DNA of 64,000 nucleotides from JAAYLC01 sp964636665. Its GTDB lineage: Bacteria > Bacteroidota > Bacteroidia > Flavobacteriales > Flavobacteriaceae. The stretch spans positions 1 to 64,000 of the forward strand of contig CAZWVT010000001.1 of assembly GCA_964636665.1 (NCBI GenBank), written 5' to 3'. The position numbers and the translations under genes are program-made. Positions 17,506 through 26,236 of this stretch are shown one piece after another; positions within the stretch are counted from its first letter, which is position 1, and each line of letters opens with the position of its first letter. Under the pieces are notes generated by a model. It was given only the letters and a program-made list of their open reading frames with translations. It made no database searches and was not told where the DNA came from.

Positions 17506-17513
17506 TATCTTTA
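17506..17513 (+). promoter_or_regulatory. Predicted -7 element (TATCTTTA) of lpxH, 4 bases before the ATG
   Basis: TATCTTTA differs from TAnnTTTG only in the last base and is separated from the ATG at 17518 by four bases (TTCA). If used, transcription would begin at or next to the start codon. Confidence 0.5.
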
Positions 17514-17517
17514 TTCA

Positions 17518-18273
17518 ATGAAAATTCCACAAGGCAAAAAAATTTACTTTTCCAGCGACAACCATTTGGGCGCTCCTACTCCTGCCGAAAGTTTGCCTCG
17601 CGAAAAGATTTTTGTAAAATGGTTGGACAGTATCAAGCATGATGCGGAAGTTATTTTCCTGCTTGGCGATTTATTTGATTTTTGGTTTGAATATAAAACA
17701 GTAGTTCCCAAGGGTTTCGTACGAACTCTGGGAAAGTTGGCGGAATTGAGTGACGGTGGCATTCAGATATATTTTTTTGTAGGTAATCACGATTTGTGGA
17801 TGAATGATTATTTTGAAACTGAATTGAACATTCCCGTTTATCATGAACCAAAAGAATTTGAGTTCAACAACAAACGTTTTTTCATAGGACACGGCGACGG
17901 AAAAGGTCCCGGAGACAAAGGATACAAACGAATGAAAAAAGTTTTTACCAATCCTTTTTCCAAATGGCTTTACCGCTGGCTTCATCCGGATATCGGCGTA
18001 CGATTGGCGCAATATCTGTCGGTAAAAAACAAATTGATTTCCGGTGAGGAAGACACAAAATTTTTAGGAGCAGAAAACGAATGGCTCGCACAGTATGCCA
18101 AACGAAAATTAGAAAAGAAGCATTTCGATTATTTCGTTTTCGGTCATCGACATCTTCCTATGAAACTGAAAATATCGGATAAATCCACTTATTTCAATTT
18201 AGGAGATTGGATTACACATTATACTTATGGTGTATTTGACGGAGAAAAATTTGAACTAAAAGAATTCAAATAA
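17518..18273 (+). CDS. lpxH: UDP-2,3-diacylglucosamine hydrolase (LpxH-like)
   Basis: 251 residues of the calcineurin-like phosphoesterase fold. LpxH hydrolyses UDP-2,3-diacylglucosamine to lipid X plus UMP in lipid A synthesis at the inner membrane. Seen: the five metal motifs FSSDNHLG (about 11-18), GDLFDFW (about 49-55), GNHDLW (about 91-96), FIGHGDG (about 122-128) and FGHRHLP (about 205-211). The D-x-N-H variant of the usual DxH in motif I is common in Bacteroidota. It shares its strand with the QueD-like gene but has its own candidate promoter. Confidence 0.87.
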   Translation: MKIPQGKKIYFSSDNHLGAPTPAESLPREKIFVKWLDSIKHDAEVIFLLGDLFDFWFEYKTVVPKGFVRTLGKLAELSDGGIQIYFFVGNHDLWMNDYFETELNIPVYHEPKEFEFNNKRFFIGHGDGKGPGDKGYKRMKKVFTNPFSKWLYRWLHPDIGVRLAQYLSVKNKLISGEEDTKFLGAENEWLAQYAKRKLEKKHFDYFVFGHRHLPMKLKISDKSTYFNLGDWITHYTYGVFDGEKFELKEFK

Positions 18274-18285
18274 CCTGAAATATTT

Positions 18286-19242
18286 TTATTGATTTTGATA
18301 TTGGATTTTTAAATTCTCCAACATAATTTCTGTCATTTCATCCAAAGAAACTTCACTTTTCCAACCCCAATCTTTTTGCGCCTGAGTATCATCAATACTG
18401 TCCGGCCAACTGTCGGCAATCGCTTGACGAAAATCCGGTTTATAGGAAATAGAGAAATTCGGAATTTGTTTTTTGATGCTTTCTGTTATTTCTTTTGGAT
18501 TAAAAGAAAGCGCTGAGAGATTGTAAGAACTTCGAATGGTGATATTTTCACTTGGTGCATCCATCAACATAAAGGTAGCACGGATGGCATCGTCCATATA
18601 CATCATTGGTAATTTGGTGTTTTCTTTGAGAAAACAAGCATAAGACCCAATCTGAAGTGCTTGATGATAAATATCTACAGCATAATCCGTAGTTCCACCT
18701 CCGGGTTGTGTTTTGTAACTGATAAGTCCCGGATATCGAATGCTTCGAACATCGACACCATACTGTTTATGATAATATTCACACCATCTTTCGCCGGTAA
18801 GTTTACTGATTCCGTAAACAGTTGAAGGTTCCGTTATTGTATGTTGAGGCGTATCTTTTATAGGTGTAGTCAACCCGAAAACCGCAATGCTTGAAGGCCA
18901 AAACACTTTTTCTATTTTTTTATCTTTTGCCAGATTTAGCACATGAAATAAAGAAGACATGTTTAAATCCCAAGCTTTCATAGGATGTTTTTCGGCAGTT
19001 GCGGAGAGCATTGCCGCCATCAAATAAATATCATTGATTTTATATTGAAGTACAAGTGCTTCGATTTTATTATAATCTGTAGCATCTAAAAACTCAAATG
19101 GACCGCCATTCATCAACTCATCATTTCCTTCTTTTATGTCGGCGGCAATCACGTTAGTACTTCCATATTTATTTCTGAGGAAAGATGTTAACTCTGTTCC
19201 TATCTGACCACTGGCACCAATAATTAAGATTCGCTTTTCCAT
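18286..19242 (-). CDS. tdh: L-threonine 3-dehydrogenase, SDR (epimerase-like) type
   Basis: 318 residues of the extended short-chain dehydrogenase family, oxidising L-threonine to 2-amino-3-oxobutyrate with NAD+. Seen: the Rossmann motif GASGQIG (residues 8-14), catalytic Tyr and Lys in YGISKLTGE, and ISYKTQPGGGTTDYAVDIY, which is characteristic of the SDR-type threonine dehydrogenases of Flavobacterium and relatives as opposed to UDP-sugar epimerases. It is monocistronic, converging with lpxH and divergent from the lipoprotein gene at 19393. Confidence 0.87.
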   Translation of the reverse strand: MEKRILIIGASGQIGTELTSFLRNKYGSTNVIAADIKEGNDELMNGGPFEFLDATDYNKIEALVLQYKINDIYLMAAMLSATAEKHPMKAWDLNMSSLFHVLNLAKDKKIEKVFWPSSIAVFGLTTPIKDTPQHTITEPSTVYGISKLTGERWCEYYHKQYGVDVRSIRYPGLISYKTQPGGGTTDYAVDIYHQALQIGSYACFLKENTKLPMMYMDDAIRATFMLMDAPSENITIRSSYNLSALSFNPKEITESIKKQIPNFSISYKPDFRQAIADSWPDSIDDTQAQKDWGWKSEVSLDEMTEIMLENLKIQYQNQ

Positions 19243-19331
19243 TCCAAAATTTTAGTGCGAATATCGGATAAAATGTACATATAAGACATTATCTGATAAG
19301 GATTTTGTAGAATTAATATGACGTTAAATTG

Positions 19332-19351
19332 ATATGAAGAATTCTTCATAT
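19332..19351. promoter_or_regulatory. 20-bp perfect palindrome upstream of the lipoprotein gene
   Basis: ATATGAAGAATTCTTCATAT is its own reverse complement. It lies between the divergent tdh and lipoprotein genes and ends 15 bases before a TATATTTG -7 element, so it covers the expected -33 zone. A dimeric repressor or activator site is a reasonable reading; no cognate regulator is visible in the window. Confidence 0.5.
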
Positions 19352-19366
19352 TGTAATAAATCTAAG

Positions 19367-19374
19367 TATATTTG
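19367..19374 (+). promoter_or_regulatory. Predicted -7 element (TATATTTG) of the 19393 lipoprotein gene
   Basis: An exact fit to TAnnTTTG, 18 bases upstream of the chosen ATG. Its position argues against a TTG start at 19372. Confidence 0.6.
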
Positions 19375-19392
19375 TTTCTTTTTGACAGGCTT

Positions 19393-19920
19393 ATGCGCAA
19401 TACCCTTGTTCTTATTTTATTGTTGAGTTTCCTTTATGCTTGTAAAGACAACATACAAGAAATAATTCCCGAAAGAGATTCCACGCGTGCAGAATTTATG
19501 GTTACTGACAATTCAGTTTCTTACGCCCTCATCCCCCAAGCGCAAGAACTTGTACGAACTTGGCAGGAATTGGAAGATTTGATGAGTGAAGCTAACAATC
19601 TTAAACAAAACAACTTGGGAGAACTACGCAATAAATCTGAAATCATGAGTCGCTATTCAGATTCGTTAACACAAAGAATCCCCCCCGAATTTGACACTCA
19701 AATTATTAAAAGTAGATTGATGGTTGTAAAAACACGTTCAAAATTGCTTTATCAAGAGCTTCATGCGGAACAAAATGATTCTCTTGCTGTTACTATCGCC
19801 ATAAGCGAATTAAACTCAGCATTGAATAATCTTGTTTTACAGCTTAACGAAAAAATTGAAAAAGACAGAATTGACGCATTATATCAACAAAATGAAAGAG
19901 AGGAATTAATCTCAAGATGA
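19393..19920 (+). CDS. Hypothetical lipoprotein
   Basis: 175 residues starting at the ATG at 19393. Seen: MRNTLVLILLLSFLYAC, a signal peptide ending in a lipobox (LYAC), so the mature protein should be lipid-anchored at Cys17. The rest is charged and largely helical (about 55-170), with possible coiled-coil stretches such as WQELEDLMSEANNLKQNN. I recognise no family. It is separated from the M13 peptidase gene by 94 bases on the same strand. Confidence 0.75.
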   Translation: MRNTLVLILLLSFLYACKDNIQEIIPERDSTRAEFMVTDNSVSYALIPQAQELVRTWQELEDLMSEANNLKQNNLGELRNKSEIMSRYSDSLTQRIPPEFDTQIIKSRLMVVKTRSKLLYQELHAEQNDSLAVTIAISELNSALNNLVLQLNEKIEKDRIDALYQQNEREELISR

Positions 19921-20014
19921 ATGCAAAACACGATGTCTTAAATGTTCCATTATTTAATCAATATAAGAATTATATTATTCAAACCATTTATTTAATATTA
20001 AAAATGACTCTTAA

Positions 20015-22075
20015 ATGAAACGTACCATTTTTAAATCAATTTTTACAATCACTGCAATCTCTGTCGGGATGGTAGCGTGTAAAACCAATCAAACCGACAA
20101 TTTAGCGGAAGGTCATGGAATCCTATTGGAAAATATGGATACATCGGTTAGTCCGAAAGATGATTTTTACAATTACGTCAACGGGAACTGGATGAAAAAC
20201 AATGAAATTCCTGCTGACGAAACGCGTTGGGGCGGATTTAACATTCTTCGTAAAGAAACAACTCAAAATGTTTTAAGCATTATTTCCGATGTTCGGGAAA
20301 ACCAACAATACGGTCCGGAAACCAACCAAGCAAAAGCCATTATAATTTATGACAAAGCGATAGATTCTAATGCTCGCAGAGATGCAGGAATAGAACCTCT
20401 TAAAAAAGTTTTGGAGAAAATAGAATCCATCAATTCAATGGAAGATTTTCAAAAAGTTATAAGTGAAAATGCTGCCGCTGTTTCCCAACCATTTTTCTCA
20501 CTTGCAGCTTTTTCAAATCCGAATAACAGCGCTATGAATATCACCTATATCACTCCGGGAAGCTTAGGACTTCCTGAACGTGATTTTTATATCAATGAAG
20601 ATGAAGATGCAGAAGATATCCGAAGAAAATACGTCAATCATATTACAAGAATGCTTCAATATCTCGGTGATTCTGAAGATGAAGCAAGAAAACAAGCAGA
20701 AGAAATTTTAGCTTTTGAAACCAAACTTGCCAAACCACAGCTGGACAAAGTTGCGCGTAGAGATTTTAGAAATTTCAATAATCCTATGAGCATGAATGAT
20801 ATTCAAACTTTAGTTCCACAAATAAAATGGGAACAAGTTTTCCAAGATATGGGCGTTGAGGAGCGTATCGATACATTAATCGTGATGCAACCTAAATATA
20901 TGGAAACTGTCAGTCAGATTTTGAATACTCCTGACCTCGATACCTGGAAAACCGTAATGCGTTGGAGTACATTCAATCATGCAGCCGGAATTCTCACCCC
21001 TGAAATCGAAAAAGCAAATTGGGATTTCTATGATAAAACATTAAACGGCGCCCAACAACAAAAACCCGCAGACGAACGTGCGCTTGAAGTTGTTAACGCA
21101 ACAGTTGGAGAAGCTTTGGGACAGGTTTATGTAGATAAAATGTTTCCCAAAGAGGCAAAAGAAAAAGCCGAAGCAATGATTGACAACATCATTGAAGCTT
21201 TTCAAGAAAGGATAAAAAATTTGGAATGGATGAGTCAAATTACCAAGGAAAAAGCGATTGAAAAATTAGAGAAATTCACGGTAAAAATAGGTTATCCTGA
21301 TAAATGGAAAGATTATTCAACGATGGAAGTATCTGAAGACAAAAGCTATTTTGACAATATGATGGCTGTTCGCGAATGGAATCTTCAATTTAATCTAAGT
21401 AAAATCAACAAGCCTGTTGACAGGACAGAATGGGGAATGAATCCGCACACAGTTAATGCTTACTTCAGTCCGTTGAACAATGAAATCGTTTTTCCTGCCG
21501 CAATTTTACAACCGCCGTTTTATGACTATCAAGCTGATGAAGCAGTGAATTACGGTGGTATCGGAGCGGTTATCGGTCATGAAATTTCTCACGCTTTTGA
21601 CGACAGCGGTTCTCGATTTGACGGCGATGGAAATCTGGTAAATTGGTGGACAGATGAAGATTTAGAAAACTTCACAGAAAGAGGCGATGCCTTGGCAAAA
21701 CAATACGACGAAATTGAAGTCTTAGACGGCGTTTTTATCAACGGTAAATTTACCTTAGGCGAAAACATCGGAGATTTAGGTGGTCTTTTAGGAGCTTACG
21801 ATGGTTTGCAACGTTTTTATGCTGAAAATGGACGACCCGGAAACATTGACGGATTTACTCCCGAACAACGATTTTTCATGAGCTGGGCAACCATCTGGCG
21901 TACTAAAATTAGAGAAGAAGCACTCATCAATCAGATAAAAACCGATCCTCACTCTCCCGGAGAAGTTCGCGCTGTACAACCACTCATAAATATAGATGCA
22001 TTTTTTGAAGCATTTGATATTCAAGAAGGTGATGGAATGTACGTAAAACCGGAAGATCGAGTTAGAATCTGGTAA
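20015..22075 (+). CDS. M13-family (neprilysin-like) zinc metallopeptidase, lipoprotein
   Basis: 686 residues, the normal size for bacterial PepO-type M13 peptidases, which cut oligopeptides outside the cytoplasm. Seen: signal peptide with lipobox (GMVAC, Cys22), the N-terminal M13 domain (DDFYNYVNGNWM), substrate-binding NAYFSP, the zinc motif HEISH beginning at His522, and the third zinc ligand Glu583 in GENIGDLGG. The C-terminal CxxW ending of human neprilysins is absent, as usual in bacteria. A strong terminator follows at 22129-22181. Confidence 0.95.
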   Translation: MKRTIFKSIFTITAISVGMVACKTNQTDNLAEGHGILLENMDTSVSPKDDFYNYVNGNWMKNNEIPADETRWGGFNILRKETTQNVLSIISDVRENQQYGPETNQAKAIIIYDKAIDSNARRDAGIEPLKKVLEKIESINSMEDFQKVISENAAAVSQPFFSLAAFSNPNNSAMNITYITPGSLGLPERDFYINEDEDAEDIRRKYVNHITRMLQYLGDSEDEARKQAEEILAFETKLAKPQLDKVARRDFRNFNNPMSMNDIQTLVPQIKWEQVFQDMGVEERIDTLIVMQPKYMETVSQILNTPDLDTWKTVMRWSTFNHAAGILTPEIEKANWDFYDKTLNGAQQQKPADERALEVVNATVGEALGQVYVDKMFPKEAKEKAEAMIDNIIEAFQERIKNLEWMSQITKEKAIEKLEKFTVKIGYPDKWKDYSTMEVSEDKSYFDNMMAVREWNLQFNLSKINKPVDRTEWGMNPHTVNAYFSPLNNEIVFPAAILQPPFYDYQADEAVNYGGIGAVIGHEISHAFDDSGSRFDGDGNLVNWWTDEDLENFTERGDALAKQYDEIEVLDGVFINGKFTLGENIGDLGGLLGAYDGLQRFYAENGRPGNIDGFTPEQRFFMSWATIWRTKIREEALINQIKTDPHSPGEVRAVQPLINIDAFFEAFDIQEGDGMYVKPEDRVRIW

Positions 22076-22128
22076 ATCTTAAATTGCCTTTATACGTTTT
22101 ATTTATTTTTATATTTAAACGTTTATAC

Positions 22129-22181
22129 AATCAAGTGATATGGGTTTAGTTTAGAAAATTCTTATATCACTTGATTTTTAT
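22129..22181 (+). terminator. Terminator downstream of the M13 peptidase gene
   Basis: A 13-bp perfect inverted repeat (22129-22141 and 22164-22176, arm AATCAAGTGATAT) with a 22-base loop, followed by TTTTT. Confidence 0.65.
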
Positions 22182-22214
22182 CATATTTACGATTTCCAAT
22201 CTAAACTTTATCAA

Positions 22215-24443
22215 GTGAAAAAAACTTTACTTTTCTCATTTTTTGGATTCCTCTTGAGTGGCCTAACAACTTTTACGGTTTTGGCACAATCTCAAGATCC
22301 GTATCTGTTTATTCAATTATTTACAGAAGAAAATTACACAACCGGCAAGTCGCCACACGATGGAATAGGAATTTTTTTTAATGACAACTACAACAACGGG
22401 TATGATAGTGGAGATGCACCCAAACCATTAAATTTCTACGAAAATTTGGGTAGAAACATTCAAGGTATAATAGTAAGTATCGAACAACGGAAACTACCCG
22501 TTCCCGGAGAGTTATTAGAATTGTTTACCAACGGATACACTCGAAGTAATTATGTATTGGCATTTCAAGTGAACAACATCACTTCTGTTGAAATTTATCT
22601 CGACGATGCTTACACAGGAACCAGCACCTTGGTTTCAAACTCAAACACGCATAACTTTTTTGTAGAAACAACAAGTTCATCTCCTAGCAGAGCTACAGAT
22701 AGATTTTCAATCCGGTTTGAAAATTTACCCATTACTTACACCTATGAAAATGCTCAATGGAGTCCGCAAAATCCCAATGGAATCATTACTTCTAAAGATA
22801 ATATTGTGGTAAAAAACGGTGTCGCCGATTTGAACTCTGATTCCTTTGTAAACGATATAGAAATAATGGGGGGTGCAACCTTGAATATATGGAATGCACT
22901 TTATTTATCGGGAAATATGACCATTGTAGGCGATATGGTTTTTAAAAGCACGCCAACTTCAGATGGAGAGTTAGCATCCGTTTCGGCAACTTCAATCATC
23001 TCAGGCGAAGTAACAGTAGAAAAATATATGCAAAACAGACGTGCTTATCGGATGGTTTCAAGTCCGGTTACCACTACGACCTCCATTCATGATAATTGGC
23101 AGGAAGGCGCAACGAGTAACACACACAATCCCGCTTCCAACTACGGAACTCACATCACCGGAACAAAAAACGATCAGGAAAATGGTTTTGATGCTACGCA
23201 AACCGGAAATCCATCAATGTTTACAGTTGATGTTTCCAATCAGCAATTTATCCCAATATCAAATACCGACAACACTACTTTAAATGCAGGAGATTCATAC
23301 TTGATGTTTATTCGCGGCGACAGAAGCGTGAACCTCACAAGCAATGATTCTCACAGCGAAACAACACTTAGATCAAAAGGAATTTTGGCATCCGGAGAAG
23401 TGATTCAATCTTATACAGCTTTAAATGACGGAGATTTTATTATGTTCGGAAATCCTTATCAATCTGTTGTTGATATAAATACTGTTTTTGCCGAATCCAA
23501 TCTTAATCCTAATTATTATTACATTTACGATGCTTCTATAGGAACAAACGGCGGATATGTAACGGTTTCCCTTCCGGACGGAAACAATATTTTAAATTCA
23601 TCTGCAAATCATTATTTACAACCGGGAATGGCGGCTCAGGTTGCAGTAACACAAAGTGGAGTTACCAATTTAAAATTCACTGAAAACAGCAAATCTCCCG
23701 GAAATCACCATTCATTAAATGCTTCCGGCAATAAAGCGAATTTATCGGATATGATGATAATTAAATTATATACGCAACAAAATTTCCAAACGAACGGTCC
23801 GGTACATGACGGCATAGGTATTGAATTTGATGAAGCATATTCAAATAGCATAACCTCGGAAGATGCTCCCAAAGCTTTTAATTTTTATGAAAATATTGCT
23901 GTCGATAAGAACGGCTCGTATTTGAGTATAGAAAAACGAAAATTTCCGGCAAACGAAGAAGTTTTTCAATTATACACTATGGGTTACACTACCGATAAAT
24001 ATGTTTTAAAAGTTGCGTTGCAAGGATTGAGTGAGTTTAATTTTTATTTATACGATGCGTATTTGGGAACAAACATGCCAATAACAAATGGTGTTTTGGA
24101 TTATTTTTTTGAAATTGATTTTTCAAATCCATTCAGTTTTGATTCAAACAGATTTTCCATTCATACGGAAAGCATTCTTGGAATTAACTCAAATCAACTG
24201 CAAGATATTCACGTATATCCGAATCCTTGGACAGAAGGCGAATTAGCCGTTCGATTAAATAATCTTTCTGCTACAGAAACATCAGTAATGATAAGCGATA
24301 TAATGGGTAGACCCATCTTTTCGGAAACATATTCATTTACGGACATTCTCATTCCTTCGGATAGCGTACTCATTCCGGGAATTTATTTTATCACCATTAA
24401 AACGGATAATCATGCACATACCTTCAAAATAATCAAGAAATAA
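22215..24443 (+). CDS. T9SS-secreted cell-surface protein with two copies of a ~140-residue module
   Basis: 742 residues. The only sensible start is GTG at 22215, followed at once by a signal peptide (MKKTLLFSFF...VLAQ). Seen: module A (residues 29-170), a central region (about 175-500, with NTHN, GTHITGT and FIRGDRSV motifs), module B (513-652) that repeats module A, and a type A T9SS sorting domain from about 667 (VYPNPW to the end, IKK). Modules share HDGIGI, an AP/NFYEN stretch and a closing RFSI. The protein at 26237-28090 is a close relative lacking module A. The function is not known; surface anchoring or secretion by T9SS is expected. Confidence 0.88.
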   Translation: MKKTLLFSFFGFLLSGLTTFTVLAQSQDPYLFIQLFTEENYTTGKSPHDGIGIFFNDNYNNGYDSGDAPKPLNFYENLGRNIQGIIVSIEQRKLPVPGELLELFTNGYTRSNYVLAFQVNNITSVEIYLDDAYTGTSTLVSNSNTHNFFVETTSSSPSRATDRFSIRFENLPITYTYENAQWSPQNPNGIITSKDNIVVKNGVADLNSDSFVNDIEIMGGATLNIWNALYLSGNMTIVGDMVFKSTPTSDGELASVSATSIISGEVTVEKYMQNRRAYRMVSSPVTTTTSIHDNWQEGATSNTHNPASNYGTHITGTKNDQENGFDATQTGNPSMFTVDVSNQQFIPISNTDNTTLNAGDSYLMFIRGDRSVNLTSNDSHSETTLRSKGILASGEVIQSYTALNDGDFIMFGNPYQSVVDINTVFAESNLNPNYYYIYDASIGTNGGYVTVSLPDGNNILNSSANHYLQPGMAAQVAVTQSGVTNLKFTENSKSPGNHHSLNASGNKANLSDMMIIKLYTQQNFQTNGPVHDGIGIEFDEAYSNSITSEDAPKAFNFYENIAVDKNGSYLSIEKRKFPANEEVFQLYTMGYTTDKYVLKVALQGLSEFNFYLYDAYLGTNMPITNGVLDYFFEIDFSNPFSFDSNRFSIHTESILGINSNQLQDIHVYPNPWTEGELAVRLNNLSATETSVMISDIMGRPIFSETYSFTDILIPSDSVLIPGIYFITIKTDNHAHTFKIIKK

Positions 24444-24531
24444 GAAAAACAACAGTTTCCGGGCTTATAAAAGTCTGTAAATTATTAACTTATTTTAAGT
24501 TTTTCGCTGTAATAAATTTGAAAGTGAATAG

Positions 24532-24539
24532 TATCTTTG
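24532..24539 (+). promoter_or_regulatory. Predicted -7 element (TATCTTTG) of the metallophosphoesterase gene
   Basis: An exact TAnnTTTG match only six bases before the ATG at 24546, which predicts a leaderless or nearly leaderless mRNA. Confidence 0.55.
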
Positions 24540-24545
24540 CGCCCT

Positions 24546-25778
24546 ATGTTGCGGTGGATAATTTTCTTTATAATCATCTTTTTGATAGATATTTATGCTT
24601 TTCAAGCATTCCGAGTTTTGTTTAAAGGATATTGGCTAACAATCCTCTATTTTGGAATTACGCTTATCATACTGTGTGGATTGGCTTTGGAATTCTCTAT
24701 TTTTAACAATGTAAGACCTTCACAGCCTTTTAGAGCTTATATTTTAGGAGCTTTCATTGTAATCCTCGTCCCAAAATTATTTATAAGCCTTTTTTTATTA
24801 TTTGAAGATATTTACCGATTGATTCAGGGAATATTTTTTAATTCTAATGTTACTGAAACAGGATTTTTACCTTCTCGTCGAAAATTTATCAGCACCATTG
24901 CGTTAAGTGTTGCTGCCATTCCTTTTACATCGCTGCTTTTTGGAATATTCAAAGGCAGATATAATTATCAGGTACACAGGCATACCTTGGAATTTGAAGA
25001 TTTGCCCGAAGCATTCGACGGATATACCATTACACAATTGAGTGATATACATTGCGGGAGTTTTGATAATTATGATAAAGTAAAATACGGCATCGACTTA
25101 ACCAATGCACAAAACAGTGATGTAATCGTATTGACAGGAGATATCGTCAATAATATTTCAAAAGAATTGTATCCGTGGAAGGAGTTGTTTTCTGGATTAA
25201 AAGCAAAAGACGGAGTGTACAGTATCTTAGGCAATCATGATTATGGAGACTACTATAAATGGAAAAAAAATTCAGATAAGATTAAAAATTTTGAACTTCT
25301 GAAAACCTTGAAAAAGGAAATGGGATGGAAACTCCTATTAAATGAACACGTTCGCATTAAAAGAGAAGAAGAGCAAATTGCAATCGTAGGAGTAGAAAAT
25401 TGGGGATTGGGATTTATTAAAAAAGGGGATTTAAAACAAGCTGCAGAAGGATTGTTGGATAAAGATTTCAAAGTCCTTTTAAGCCACGATCCTACCCATT
25501 GGGAAGAAGAAGTAAAAGAAAATCCGCAAAATTTCCATCTTACTTTAAGCGGTCATACGCACGGAATGCAATTTGGAATTGAAATTCCCGGATTTTTAAA
25601 ATGGAGTCCGGCAAAATGGCGTTATAAATATTGGGCAGGGATGTACGTCCATCCAAAGAACAATCGATTCCTCAATGTAAACAGAGGTTTTGGTTATATT
25701 GCTTATCCGGGAAGGGTTGGAATCTGGCCGGAGATTACAGTAATTGAATTAAGAAAGAAAAGAAAAGTAGAATCTTAA
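24546..25778 (+). CDS. Membrane-anchored metallophosphoesterase
   Basis: 410 residues from the ATG at 24546; a TTG three codons earlier overlaps the predicted promoter. Seen: three N-terminal hydrophobic segments (about 2-22, 28-48, 60-82), an SRRKFIST segment near residue 111 followed by another hydrophobic stretch, then a calcineurin-like phosphoesterase domain with LSDIHCGS (about 163-170), LTGDIV, LGNHDYG, and the C-terminal SGHTHGMQFG. It resembles YkuE/YaeI-type enzymes; the substrate is unknown. It lies between the two related T9SS genes. Confidence 0.9.
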   Translation: MLRWIIFFIIIFLIDIYAFQAFRVLFKGYWLTILYFGITLIILCGLALEFSIFNNVRPSQPFRAYILGAFIVILVPKLFISLFLLFEDIYRLIQGIFFNSNVTETGFLPSRRKFISTIALSVAAIPFTSLLFGIFKGRYNYQVHRHTLEFEDLPEAFDGYTITQLSDIHCGSFDNYDKVKYGIDLTNAQNSDVIVLTGDIVNNISKELYPWKELFSGLKAKDGVYSILGNHDYGDYYKWKKNSDKIKNFELLKTLKKEMGWKLLLNEHVRIKREEEQIAIVGVENWGLGFIKKGDLKQAAEGLLDKDFKVLLSHDPTHWEEEVKENPQNFHLTLSGHTHGMQFGIEIPGFLKWSPAKWRYKYWAGMYVHPKNNRFLNVNRGFGYIAYPGRVGIWPEITVIELRKKRKVES

Positions 25779-25796
25779 TTTATAAAACTGAAATAT

Positions 25797-25804
25797 TATA
25801 TTTG
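25797..25804 (+). promoter_or_regulatory. Predicted -7 element (TATATTTG) of the thioredoxin-like gene
   Basis: An exact TAnnTTTG match, 27 bases upstream of the ATG at 25832. Confidence 0.55.
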
Positions 25805-25831
25805 TAAATCTAATTCATTTAATACATTGAT

Positions 25832-26128
25832 ATGTCAAAATTTGGAGAGTTAATTGAGTCCTCAATTCCAGTTCTTTTGCACTTTTGCGATGAAGAAAAC
25901 CTGATTTGTCAAGAAATGAATATTGTTCTTCAGGCTGTAGCAACTGATTTTGGAGATAAAGCCCGTATTGTAAAAATTGACATTGACAAAAACAAAGAAC
26001 TCTCCGAAGCATTGAAAATTAAAGATGTGCCTACACATATAATATACTTAAACGGTGAAATGAAGTGGAGACAAACAGGAATACAAACTTCTAACGATTT
26101 AATCGGTATCTTACAAGAATATTGTTAG
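25832..26128 (+). CDS. Thioredoxin-fold protein with degenerate active site
   Basis: 98 residues, thioredoxin-sized. Seen: the beta-alpha-beta core (PVLLHFCDEENLICQEM), IVKIDIDKN, and the cis-proline loop DVPTHIIY around residue 68-75. Aligned with the standard WCGPC site, the residues are ENLIC: the first (nucleophilic) Cys is Asn and only the second is kept; another Cys occurs five residues before that one's usual partner (HFC). Disulfide reductase activity by the usual mechanism is therefore unlikely. It could be a chaperone-like or single-Cys redox protein. It is followed by a bidirectional terminator. Confidence 0.85.
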   Translation: MSKFGELIESSIPVLLHFCDEENLICQEMNIVLQAVATDFGDKARIVKIDIDKNKELSEALKIKDVPTHIIYLNGEMKWRQTGIQTSNDLIGILQEYC

Positions 26129-26182
26129 TTGTTCCCATGCTTTTCATCCAAGTATTTCAAACATTTAGCAAGCTAAAATTAT

Positions 26183-26215
26183 AAAAGCCGATTCGTGAAA
26201 ATCGGCTTTTTAAAT
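26183..26215. terminator. Bidirectional terminator between thioredoxin-like and T9SS genes
   Basis: An 11-bp perfect stem AAAAGCCGATT (26183-26193) with AATCGGCTTTT (26200-26210), a 6-base loop, and A/T runs on both sides. It serves convergent genes. Confidence 0.88.
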
Positions 26216-26236
26216 TTAATCAGTTAGTTATCTATG

